DNA of 64,000 bases from Tubulanus polymorphus (Eukaryota > Nemertea > Palaeonemertea > Tubulaniformes > Tubulanidae): contig NC_134033.1 of the NCBI RefSeq assembly GCF_964204645.1, forward strand, positions 5,118,231-5,182,230. The letters run 5' to 3'. Positions within the stretch are counted from its first letter, which is position 1; each line of letters opens with the position of its first letter. The position numbers and the translations under genes are program-made. Positions 34,851-45,549 of the stretch are shown in pieces. The notes under the pieces are model-generated. The model saw nothing but the letters and a program-made list of their open reading frames with translations, was not told the origin of the DNA and made no database searches.

Positions 34851-36700
34851 AAGGATATGTGTCCTTTGACAATGCTTAAGACAATAATCGTCAGATATCA
34901 AGAACAAATACAACGATATAAATAGCACTTCATAGGTTAAGGAGTTTATTTGACGCGAGAGCTTTTGCTACATTTTAGTAGCTTCATCAGGCGAATGAGT
35001 GACTCATTCATTCACCCGACGAATCTACTAATCGTAGTATAACTAGTTAACCTACTATTCGTCGGGTTTTATTTATTTTAAACCAGTACGAATCATCAGA
35101 TATTAAGTTAAAATACGTCCACATCCCCTCATAATAAAAAACCACCTTTTCCCCATCGACGAATGAGGACTGATGAGACTGATATGGTTACTGATCGCGT
35201 AAAATTGACAAAATCCTTTCTCGGGATTCCTTTCCATCACAAAGTTCAATGTACGCTGTAAAACACAAACGGCAAAGAAGCATCTCCGGCCACTTTCACG
35301 AACATTTTTAACTAAAATTTCAGGTGTATTCGCTATTGGTTACTGCACGTTATCTATGTCACGAGGACAACAATTCAAACTTAACTGATTTCAGCTTAAA
35401 TCTTTTTATGAAACTGAACCCAGGCCACGGAATTTACACCAAAAATGATATAATTTTTAGGGGGATATATTCAAATACTCAAACAGTCGATGACTCAAAC
35501 GATTCAGTAAAATTCCGATTAGTTACTTATCATGACACCCCATTAACGACTTCACCAATTCAGCAAAATTATCATTACCGGTAGTTAGCTATTACATATT
35601 CCTTGTAGATCAATATCTTCAAGTCATGACCAAGCTTACGACAACAATGGACTCGGCAGTTACACAAATAAACTGATTACAAATTCTATAGCAGTTTACA
35701 AAAGTGACCTGGCCGATTAGGAGAAACAAGGTATCATTTTTGTTTCGCAATGTTTACTAATGATGACCTTATCATCTTCAATAACTTCAATTGACTCAGT
35801 TAAATTATGACGAGATATTTAAATGACAACTTTTGCATTGACAATCACTACAATCACGATAAGTCACTTAGTAGCTATAACCTTTGATTCGTGATTAGCT
35901 ATAATTCGCAAAACCCCGGGAATGTGTCTTGTAAAATACTTTCTATGATTGTTTGGGTTAAAAGCATAGGAGGCAGTTCTAAAAGACCTACTTTCGTCTT
36001 TACTCTTTAACCCTACCCCAACCGTAGAAAGAGTCTATTGTATCTAATGATATGTTTAGCAATACAAATATCTGAATAAAAAAACTTGCATTTCTCTAAA
36101 CTTAAACCGAAATCCCCAGTCCTGACGGGTTTAGCTAAGTATCTAAGACCGTGTCTTAGAAATAAATTATACGCGCACATAGATCGATAAGAATAAATTA
36201 TGTTAATGAGCTAAAATAAGGTGTCTTCTCGGAGATCTACTCTGGGCCATCGCTGTTGAACCGGGCTCCGTTAAAAAAAAAAAACACGTGATCGTGGTAT
36301 TGAGTTAGCCTATGATGGATGACGCCCGCGAGGCTTCAGTCCGCCGTTTCATGATCCGTAGTTTCTTTTCCTAATAAAGCTTTCTGTAAAGAGAAAGGGT
36401 AACATGTCATTAGTTCACAGCCTGAGTGTTAGCTACATTCGAGTCGAGTCAACCTTCCGCAGTCAGTTGCTATTAGAATTTAGCTTTTTTTGGAACAGTG
36501 GCAGATTTAGGGTACCTCGCAATAAGGCAGGAGAAAATTGGAAATTAATAATGTGAAAACTTTTCAAATCTTTTAACAGGGAAAATTAAGTGATTATTTG
36601 CCCCAAACAATTGTTTTCTTAGGGTCCTGAATAGTGTTTCAAATATTCAATTTCGATTTAAATGGACGTGAAACTTTTTGTGAGATAACCCATGGTAATT
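34851..36700. other. Intergenic, no gene recognised
   Basis: An 86-codon open stretch (35324-35584) follows an acceptor-like TTTCAG but resembles no known protein. I do not call it a gene. A small hairpin lies near 34940-35060 (GCTTCATCAGGCGAATGAG). Nothing else was recognised. Confidence 0.35.
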
Positions 36701-36709
36701 CTTTAACTA

Positions 36710-37800
36710 GGGGTCCAGGGACACCATGCCCACTTGGGAAGTGGTTTCAAATGCTCAACAATCTAACAATTTCAATATTCAACGTCCCCTGGTGACCATT
36801 TACAAAAACCAATGACCTTAAAACTCACCACACTCATAGAACATGTCAGCAGCTACGATTTTGTAATTGATTGTGATAACAAAATATGCCTCGTTACCAA
36901 TTTAATATGGAAATACTAAGTTATTCTACTATTCAACGCCCCCTGGTGACCATATTCAAAACCCAATGACCTCGAAACTCACCACAATCATAGAACATGT
37001 CATGAACTACAACTTTGCAATTGATCATGGTAACAAAATATGCCTAGGTACCAATATAATAAGGAAATACTAAGTCATTCTACTATTCAATGCCCCCTGG
37101 TGACCATATTCAAAACCCAATGACCTTGAGACTCACCACAATCATAGAACATGTCATGAACTACAACTTTGCAATTGATCATGGTAACAAAATATGCCTA
37201 GGTACGAATATAATAAAGAAATGCTAAGATATTGTATTATTCAACACCCCCTGGTGGCCATATACGAAATCCAATTACCTTTTTTCCATATACCAACTTT
37301 GCAATTGATTGTGGTTACAAAATATGCATTGATACGAATATAATATAGAAATACGATAAGATATTGCATTATTCAACGCCCCCTCGTGGCCATATACAAA
37401 AACCAATGACCTTGAAACTCACCACAATCATAGAACACGTTATGAGCTACAACTTTCTAAATGATTGTGGTAACAAAATACGCTTAGGTATCAATATAAT
37501 GTGGAAAAACTTTTTCCCACTTACGAATGAGTACTGCTGACACCAAGATGGCCGCCAATTGCGTCATAATTGGCTGATGAAAAATACCTGTCTCAGGTAT
37601 AAAACATCCCTTTCCAAAGAATACCCATCACAAATTGCAATGAGAAATGATAAACCAGTAGGAAGCTACAGGACTCAGAATTTGGGCCAAAATTAACATT
37701 TTAGGGCACTAAAAAGGTCATAGGACGGCCATCTTGAGTCCGATCGACCCAATTTTTCTTATGCTGATGAACCCTGGGGGAATTCACATATATCCGAAAG
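36710..37800 (+). mobile_element. Pearl-like element, copy 3, with five tandem units
   Basis: The left end CAGGGACACCATGCCCACT leads into about five tandem units of roughly 135-155 bp, each with CCCCTGGTGACCATAT or a close variant. A right module follows (37510-37800, with AAAGAATACCCATCACAAAT and GTCCGATCGACCCAA) that matches 29570-29850. This is the most complete of the three copies. Confidence 0.7.
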
Positions 37801-38053
37801 ATCAAGGTAATTGATCAACGCGTCTTCAAAATTTCCCTCAAAAAGTTCAAAAATGTGTAAAAAGTGCTCATTTTGGCGAACAACAATGGCTGCCAGTCGG
37901 CCATCTTGAATCTGACAGGGCCAGTTTTTGGGCTGAAAATGTGTCTAGGGTAGATACATGTGTAACCCAAATATCAAGACATTACCTTGAAGCGTGCCTA
38001 TTCTAAAAAAACGTGCCTATTCTAATAATTCGGCCTACCCCTTTCTAAAACTT

Positions 38054-38752
38054 CTAAATCCCAGCTTCCGCAAGATACTTACACGCTAGCTTCGACTTGA
38101 TAAGACTCTTCAACTTCGGCAGATCGGCCCAAGTCTCCAGCCGCAACCGGTCACCGGCGTCGACACGCACGTTAGCCGGCGCCGTAAACACGACGTGTTC
38201 CCAAGACGGCCGCGAACGAACGCCGTGTATATCCATCTTATCGTCGACGAGCACGTCGCCGCCGACGACCGTCTTATCGGTGGTGAGGATAATCCGACGC
38301 AGCCAGTCGCTACCGAAATACTGTTCGATCCACGCGTACTTCTCGGGCGCGCAGTGCTCGTACGACGTCGTCACCGGGCTCGTGCAGATGAACACCTCGA
38401 CGCCGTCCATCGCCGAGAGTTCTTTGACGGCGGCGACCGCGCCGACGATCGGTTCGTTGTTCAAGAAGAACCCCTTCGCGTGCACGACGTCCATGATGCG
38501 GTCGGCGAGGTCGTCGCGCAGCCCGCGGTATTGTTTGTTCACCCAGAAGCCGCGGCGCTCGTCGAGCGGCACGAACGGCTCGTCCGGGTTCGCCGCTCGG
38601 TATGATTCTAACAAGTTCAGCTCGAAATCGGCGAGCACGCCGTCCATGTCGACCAGCACGACCACCTTTTTACGCTCGTGTATCGGCCCGTTGCGGCGTC
38701 TCGTACCGACGTTGTTACGGCTACCATCGTCATTGTTGACACTTGATGACAT
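38054..38752 (-). CDS. NT5C: 5'(3')-deoxyribonucleotidase (cytosolic NT5C type)
   Basis: A HAD-superfamily phosphatase of 232 residues that dephosphorylates (deoxy)nucleoside monophosphates. HAD motif I is DMDGVLADF (nucleophile Asp35, acid/base Asp37); motif II is ICTSP near residue 120; motif III is the Lys in TTDKTVVGGD; motif IV is LVDDK. The cap-domain segment RRGFWVNKQYRGL and the substrate-side PSWEHVVF also match the family. The first 28 residues (Ser/Asn-rich, then basic) are extra; they do not look like a clear mitochondrial signal, so a cytosolic location is inferred. The gene has a single exon and is markedly GC-rich, with G/C-ending codons, unlike its AT-rich surroundings and unlike the multi-exon vertebrate gene. 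No stop or frameshift is seen. A retrocopy that stayed functional is possible. Confidence 0.9.
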   Translation of the reverse strand: MSSSVNNDDGSRNNVGTRRRNGPIHERKKVVVLVDMDGVLADFELNLLESYRAANPDEPFVPLDERRGFWVNKQYRGLRDDLADRIMDVVHAKGFFLNNEPIVGAVAAVKELSAMDGVEVFICTSPVTTSYEHCAPEKYAWIEQYFGSDWLRRIILTTDKTVVGGDVLVDDKMDIHGVRSRPSWEHVVFTAPANVRVDAGDRLRLETWADLPKLKSLIKSKLACKYLAEAGI

Positions 38753-38759
38753 GTTCGTT

Positions 38760-39470
38760 CACGCACATGCGCCAGCGGCCTTTTTCGCGCTGATTTTTTC
38801 TTTTTTTCGAAATACCAGTCAAATCCTAGATAATGAAATAAAGGACAGTAAAACTTCGTTATAGGCTAAAGAAACACCGATTAGAATTCGATCCCAAAAG
38901 TTAAGTTATTCAATGGATTGCACAATTCCTATGACTGACATGCCGATCTGTACATTTACAGATAATGAGGTCATCAGATTCATTATAATTCTAAAATTGA
39001 GTCATTTTACGCTTTACAAGAGGGCACACTACACTATTTACTTATATACGGTAGCCTACTCTGGTAAAGTTAAATTTCTAGTGCAGAGGACAAGACCAAG
39101 GGTCAAAAAGTCAAAATTCCTATCAGCCAGCAGTAATTAGTCAAGTATACAGAGGCTAATTATCATAGGCACTGGACTGGACTGGACTCGGAGTTATTAG
39201 TCATTAGTGGTATATCCATAGGGCCCAACATTCATATCTTTTGTAAAAAAAATCTCATAGACTGGTATTAACTTTACCGGGGGAGGGGGGTAAACTCAAT
39301 TGAAAATGAACTTATTAAGCCCTTGGTAACAGTTAATACCAGTCAATAACACCTGGCCCTGGTATTCAAAAGATATACTACAACTACATTGTTGTCAGGA
39401 CCCAGGAGTGTGGGCTTCACTGCCTTCCTTCAGATCGTATGGAAAATAAACAGCCATGATTTTCAAAACG
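38760..39470. other. 5' flank of NT5C; small palindrome
   Basis: The first 100 bp upstream of the start codon presumably hold the promoter. A palindromic piece at 39261-39345 has arms ACTGGTATTAACTTTACC and its inverted relative around TTGAAAATGAACTTA. A similar one lies at 43600-43680. No coding exon was recognised. Confidence 0.4.
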
Positions 39471-39472
39471 AA

Positions 39473-39863
39473 GTGGCTACTCGTACGGACCCGTACGAAT
39501 AATTCCGTGGGCTATTCGTACGCACCCGTCGGATAACTGTGGAATTATGTGTACGGGAAGGTATAGGGTTAGGGTAAGGTGAGGCAATATGTAGTTAAAA
39601 CATTAGACTGACTGTCAGCGAGCTCGGTGGTCTAATGGAATGATGCTGCGCTAGTAATTTTCTAGCCCGGGTTCGAGTCTCGCTCGATCCGCTATTTTTC
39701 TCTAACTCTATTATCCACACTTTTCTTGAATTTTCTAAGTCGTGCACCTCTGTACGCATGCGCAGCGTTAATCGGCCAATCAGCTACAGTTATTAGCGTA
39801 CAGATCCAAGTTCCGTACGAATAGCCTCCAGACTAATCCGTACGGGTCGGTACGAGTAGCCAC
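39473..39863. mobile_element. Palindromic element containing a tRNA-like sequence
   Basis: Arms of about 50 bp are inverted repeats starting GTGGCTACTCGTACGG (39473-39523 and 39815-39863). Inside, about 39617-39692, is a tRNA-like sequence: GGTGGTCTAATGG (A box), a GCTAG/CTAGC anticodon stem with loop TAATTTT, and GGGTTCGAGTCTC (B box). Position 33 is not U and the acceptor stem pairs poorly, so I read it as a tRNA-derived relic captured by the element. Confidence 0.65.
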
Positions 39864-40300
39864 AGGGACTTGTCACGATTGATAATGGATGAGACCAATG
39901 ATGGGGGTACCAGTATCCCTGCTACTGTATAATAAAATAACAATGGTGGCAAAAATACGACCATTTTGCTGTCCACCATAGAATCGGTACACCTCCAATT
40001 TGAGCTATCTCTCGTCCAAAAACGGTGATTTCGTTGTGAGATAATTGTCCTAGGTGGTGGTTAAAGGCTCGTTGGAAGCAGAAAGTCTTCTAGGTTGTAT
40101 TAAAGCTTATTTCATGTGAATCGGTTGAGAATTTTGGAATTACAGTCGATTGAAGTGGAGAAGTCATTGTCAGATTGACAATTTGTTGCCACCCTTGTTT
40201 TTTATATTATACAGGGATAGTGGACCTGGTCATTGATATTGGTTTTATTCATTCACTATCAATTGTGACAAGTCCCTGTGCGAGTAGCCACAGCGTTTTC
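39850..40300. mobile_element. Second palindromic element, abutting the first
   Basis: Imperfect inverted arms of about 100 bp start with CGAGTAGCCACAGGGACTTG on the left; the right end is the inverted relative near 40250-40295. The left end overlaps the right terminus of the neighbouring element, and the 11-bp GTGGCTACTCG end is common to both. There is no coding capacity. Confidence 0.6.
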
Positions 40301-43040
40301 AATTCAAAAATGATAAGCACCAGCTCGGGACATATTTTCGTAAAAACAAATAACAAACGTCCAAGATATTACATTTGATTACTCACCAATTAATGAAGAC
40401 CAGATTTCTCCAGTGAGATCACTAATATTAGGCAATGAATGTGATGCAATCCTCTTCTGAAATTCGATGACATTCGCGTCAACAGTCTTTCAAACATTGA
40501 ATTGAATTGACTTGAATTGAACATTGCGACATCGCTTAGGGAAAAAAAATACACAATGTTTGGATATGGAAGCCGGAGTTAAGGTCGGTTAGTACACAAT
40601 GTTTGATTGCATATGAAGGTTTACCTTACGAAGGAATCCGCATAGAACCCGCTCGCCTAAACTGGCACGGTTGGGACCTTGGTTTTTTCACCAAATTAGG
40701 CGTTTACCGCTATTTCAAGAATCGCGAAGGTCAATCGAAGAAATAGGGAATTTGTTGATCTTGAGGCGATCAAATTGGCCGCGGATTGCTAAACCAGCGC
40801 CGGAGGACCCTGTGAACCCATGAATCCATCGCCTGTGTTTGCTTCCTTTTAAACAATATATCAGACACAATTTCACGTTTCTGATAAACTTTTGAATTCC
40901 GTGCGAAACTTTCCTCCGTTTCTGTTCACTGCTATAATTGCACCGTTGCACGTGGCCGCTTGCTGAAATGAAAACTATGGCCTCTGGTCATCGAGTGATG
41001 ACTACTCCAGTAAGTTTACTGAGTACCAAAAAGCCAAGCAATTATGGACACTATTGCCTGTAATATTGTCTTATGCTGTGTTACTGTACTTTTCAAATCT
41101 AGTATATAAATAGACGGATAACAAGTTTTACAACGGTATCTACAGTTCAAACTATCACTTTCAAACTAAAGACGGTAACTAAATTGAGTTGGGACTATTT
41201 TTGCAGTCTTCGGCATAATGGGGTACCCGCAGTGCTACTGTTGCAATCGAGCATTCCACTTATGGCAGGTGAGAATCCGTCAGGTTTGCTAGTAGATGGT
41301 TGGTCGTCCCCGTTCGATTTCTTCTAAATTTCAATCAAATCTAAATGAACTCTTAAATAAATCAATTATTTATGAAGACTATATCGGTATCTAAGTAGAA
41401 GAATGAGTAGTTTTGTGTATTTGGGGGGTGTTGTGATAATATATGGATTGATGAGTCCAAAAATCCAGTTCTGATCATTGAAAATGAACTAATTGTGACA
41501 ACGGACGAACTACTGATTCACGGATCGTGTTTGCACTAATTCCAAGAGTATGAATCTAAACTTCGTTTTTTTTTCTCTATTCATCTAGAAAAAAACGGGA
41601 TATCCCCTGTCAAAGATGGGTTCTGCCGCGGTCTTGATTCTATTAACAGAAGTTCCGTAGTAAGTCTCAGATAATGCACTCGCGACTGTGTGACGAATGA
41701 TCGATGCCGACCATTATATATGAGGAAAAACCGGACAATGGAATGTGTCATCTGTACTCAGGCTCGTGCCAGAATTTTAGTCCGACTTCACTGCTATTCT
41801 ATAACTACATTCTAAACAGTAAGTACACTTCTCTCTACGTCCAGTCAGATCTTCAATCTTCAAAAAGAACATTTAATCTTGTTCATTAGATTGGTAGATG
41901 TGATTTCATTTTTAATTTATTATGATGCGGCGTACCCTCGCGAACTAATCACACTTGGCCGGAACGAAACAGGGGGTTGGAATTTCTAAATTGGAAATTA
42001 AGCACAAACTACATTTGAATAATCGGTCGAATTTACTGGGTTTTTTTAAAGATCTAAGAACATAATTGGACATTTCAGTTCCGGTTCACACTAACAATCT
42101 ATCAACCAACCTGAATGGTTGGGGTTAGGCCTAACTCGTGTTGGCTGCCCAATCTAAATACATCGAGATTTGGAAATATATATATACAATAAAGGTTGAA
42201 GATCACACTGTCTCTAACCTTCTACATCTTTCAACTATAACCCTCTACATTAATAGCTGTTCCTTTGTACAAAGTTTTCTCTTATCATTGTTGAATCGAT
42301 TGGTCATATTGCATGGCATTCGTAAGACCCCCAATTTTTGAGTACCCATAATTGCAATATTCAAAAGGGTACTTTTTAATTTGTCCTACAAGTATTTGGG
42401 CCATGAGAAACAAGGTTTATTTTAGGCCTAATGTGAAATATTTATTTTCATTGTGTGACAATTATGCCTACCATTACTACTGAACCTACGACTACTACTG
42501 AGCATAGCAACGGCTCATTACGAACCTATTATTTCATCTCAGATATGACACAACTGGCTAGAACTGTGTTAGCGCAATCATAGAAAGTTGATGGCAAAAT
42601 CCATTAAAGAAACTCGTAAAATCATGTTTCTTTCTATCAAGAGAACAAAAAGACAAAACAGACGCTTTTATTCTTATCTGAATCTTATCTTCGGTGAGTG
42701 AGTGACGTTTACGTCTGAATTTCTTGTTTGAAGCCGTTGCAGTCGACGTATTCGGCTTCTATTTGCTGAAAAAGTATCGTAGAATTGCGTTGAATTATTA
42801 CGCAAGTTCGACACGAATGCCTTTCTTACGATAAGGAACAAGTGTGCTTATGAGTAGTAAGAATTTGTGGACATTTAGAATTTTGTTCTACATCGTAATT
42901 TTCTACTTTGTCACAAGGGCCAATATTCCAATATTCTACCTGTTCCTTGTCCCTGCTACAGCCCGATGGACACGACGCAAGGAAACACGGACATATGGAA
43001 TCAAACATAACGTAATAAAACTACGCAATAAATCGCGAGA
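40301..43040. other. Intergenic; one weak promoter/exon candidate
   Basis: TATATAAATAG (41102) followed by ATG at 41212 and a GCAG/GTGAGA donor about 60 bp on could be the first exon of a small gene encoding MGYPQCYCCNRAFHLWQ. No following exon was assigned with confidence. An open stretch at 41704-41820 has a possible donor (ACAGTAAGT) and two or three cysteines. Otherwise nothing was recognised. Confidence 0.25.
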
Positions 43041-43043
43041 GAC

Positions 43044-43315
43044 GAATGAAATATGAGTCCCACAATCACAAGTTCAAAAGAGATTTTAAAACATAAAGAA
43101 TTTATTAAAACCTCGAATTTTCGGTTTTATCCTAAAAACCACTAGTGCAATAGTGTGTGTCGTTCTTTTTACTGGTATATATACTGTGAAATGTCATAAT
43201 TTTAGTCACTCTTGAGAATGGTTTTTAGGATAAAACCGAAAATTGGAGGTTTTAATAAATTCTTTATGTTTTAAAATCTCTTTCGAACTTGTGATTGTGG
43301 GACTCATATTTCATG
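43044..43315. mobile_element. Hairpin MITE with ~95-bp arms
   Basis: The arms (43044-43143 and 43218-43312) are nearly perfect reverse complements beginning TGAAATATGAGTCCCACAAT. The short centre is unique. The 14-mer ATGGAATCAAACAT occurs on both sides (42994 and 43313). Confidence 0.8.
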
Positions 43316-43690
43316 GAATCAAACATGTTTGATCTCGCTCGGAAATATTGTCCCCGAAACCGTGTTTCCTCGTATCTCCTAAAGCCAAACGCACACGACA
43401 CAAGGAAAGTGGAATGATGATGGCTGTCAGTCAACAGCCGACACGTCGTTGTTCATATTCAATAAATTACATGGTATAAAAAATTCGAAACGCGGATTAG
43501 AGTGTTTCATTCGACTACTTTCTGTCTAATGTTTCTGAGTTCGCCTACGTCGTGTCCGCCAGGCTTAAGTACGGGCCTGGGTTCGACTTTGTAGACTAGT
43601 ATTATGTTTAAACCGGGGGCTAACTGAAAATGAATTAACTTAGGCCACGGGTTAAAGTCAATACCACTCTATAAAAGCGGGCCCTGGAAT

Positions 43691-44875
43691 TTAGCTTCGT
43701 TTTAGACGCCTACACACCTTTCCACTGGCGATTTCCTCCTTCAGTTTCACCAACGCGTCGTTCAATCTGCAATCGTTGTAAACGTCTTTTCCGAACAGCG
43801 GCATCAAGTTCAGTTCCATTGTGGTGATATTACCTTTCTTGCTGTCCCGAATGATCTGAGCTTTGATGAGATATGAGTCGTCCCTGGTCATTATATTTAC
43901 GACGGCGTCGTTCAAATCGATGCGAGTGACGTAACACCTACCTGCGAGAGTACCCGCTTCAATTTCAGTAACAGAAAACGAATACACGTATACAAGATGA
44001 TGTCACTATTCGTGATAGGTTCCCGGTGCCCAGTTCCACACGTTTGTATGCCGTGCCCAGTTCCACATGGATGTATGTATGATTTACACAACTGTGGAAC
44101 TGGATCCAGAGTCAAATTAAACCCAAACCACTGCGGAACTGGGTTCAGAGTCAAATTAAACCCACACAACTGCGGAACTGGGTTCAGCGTCAAATTAAAC
44201 CCACACAACTGTGGAACCGGGTTCAGTGTCATTTTAAAGCCACACAACTGTGGAACTGGGTTCGTAGTCAAATTAAACCAACCCAACGGTTGAACTGGGT
44301 TCAGAGTCAAATTAAACCCATACAACTGTGGAACTGGGTTTTTCAAATTAAACCCACTCAACTGTGAAGTGGGTCACGTTAGTCAAATAAGAACATAGTT
44401 TTAAAAGATTACCCGTCTTTGTTTCCGTAGTGCGTTTTTCACGATTTCCCACTGAAGTTGATTGGTCATCGGCGCTTCGTCTTTTTACGTCGATCGCTAC
44501 ATGATTAAATCCTTCTGCTCCACTGAGTGACAGCTCGCTGGACACGCCCACAATAATCTACAATTCGAATTGGACACAAAACGAGGGATGAATTTCAGTT
44601 ACATTGACATAAATGAGATTAGAGCGAAAGCTCGTGCGTCAAATAAACTAGTCACACCTAAAAAGTATTTTACCCTGCAAATCTTCTCAAGGAAATTAAT
44701 AGGAAATGCACTATACTCGGGTTAATCGGTCTGGGTTACGATGTCACCAGGTTCGAATACCTGCCCGCGGCGCGAGGATCCTATTTGTAAGGTTGTCGCC
44801 GATTTCAAAGGAGATATTTCTACTTTTGAATGTACTCACGTAGAATGCGCTGACGATCAATATATTCCGGTTCAT
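43691..44875 (-). CDS. Small secreted protein of unknown family, three exons
   Basis: Three exons fit in phase: 44875-44840, 44557-44413 and 43941-43691, with GTGAGT and GTAATC donors and TTGTAG and TCGCAG acceptors. They give a 143-residue product. It opens with a signal peptide split by intron 1 (MNRNILIVSAFY, then IIVGVSS), has a basic middle with possible dibasic sites (VKRR, REKR), and a conserved-looking C-terminal part with three cysteines (GRCYVTRIDL, YNDCRLNDAL, KVCRRLKRS) and one sequon (NIT). I do not recognise the family. A secreted ligand or small extracellular protein would fit. Intron 2 carries a family A minisatellite, in sense with the gene. The exon structure is my inference; transcript evidence is lacking. 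Confidence 0.55.
44028..44370 (-). repeat. Family A minisatellite, intron 2 of the small secreted gene
   Basis: About eight copies of the 39-nt unit, reversed relative to the other arrays and thus again sense to its host gene. Read on the minus strand the array stays open and would encode LCGFNLTLNPVPQ repeats. Splice sites on both sides argue that it is intronic. Confidence 0.8.
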
Positions 44876-44934
44876 CCTGACTAACTCGCGATATCGAAAA
44901 AACAATTGATCTTCAATTTCCGCACTACAGAAAT

Positions 44935-45545
44935 TTCAGAACCCAGTTGCACAGTTACGTATGAGCCTTTTTATCGACCAGATTAGTCTAGCCCTTTCGT
45001 GAGCGGGCCGTAATTCATATGATAAGAGCAAGTTCTAAGCTGACAACTTAAGACCAGTCTGAACTAAACTCATTTCTAGGTTTACAACCGATCTAACAAC
45101 GTAAGTCTAGTTCAAAAACTTATCCTGGTCCAATAATTTATCTAACAACTTAAGCTTATTTTGGTTATATAACAACATTTCAAGAACGTTTAAGCTCATA
45201 TTGGTTCAACAACGAATTCTACAACTTTAACTTGTTAGATTCGTTATTGGACCAAAAAGCAAGTCTAAGTTCAAAGACCAACAACTGGAGACCAGGGGCC
45301 GGTTGCAGTCATGGCTTAGACTTAAGACCAGTCTAAGACCAACTTAGTTCCATAACTTATCTAACAACTTTAGACCAGTCTTAAGATTTAAGACCACTTT
45401 TGGACTTAAGTCACGACTGTGCAACTGGCCCCCGAGTCTTAACTCATTCTACAGCCAATCTAACTGACTAAGCTTTTTTCGGTTCTAAAGCTAATCTTAC
45501 AACTTTATTAAGCCGGATCTTAATTGTAACTGTGCGACCGGATCT
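44935..45545. repeat. Family B repeat cluster with nested MITE
   Basis: Degenerate units contain CTTAAGACCAGTCTAAG and AACAACTTAAG. A complete inverted-repeat element is nested at 45295-45440, with ends AGGGGCCGGTTGCAGTC and the complement of GACTGTGCAACTGGCCCCC. Outer ends near 44941 and 45530 are again CAGTTGCACAGT-like. It is the same family as at 11415-11880 and 15193-15345. Confidence 0.65.
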
Positions 45546-45549
45546 GCAG

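Noticed and set aside
35324-35584. 86-codon open frame after an acceptor-like site
   Set aside because: No family resemblance, no partner exon and no other coding sign.
38097-38864. 255-codon open frame on the plus strand opposite the nucleotidase
   Set aside because: It is antisense to a clear HAD phosphatase. GC-rich codon use leaves the reverse strand open.
39617-39692. Functional tRNA gene
   Set aside because: The base at position 33 is not U and the acceptor stem has mismatches; it lies inside a palindromic element.
43912-44361. 149-codon open frame on the minus strand
   Set aside because: It is the minisatellite array plus the edge of the downstream exon in the wrong frame. Splice sites exclude it.
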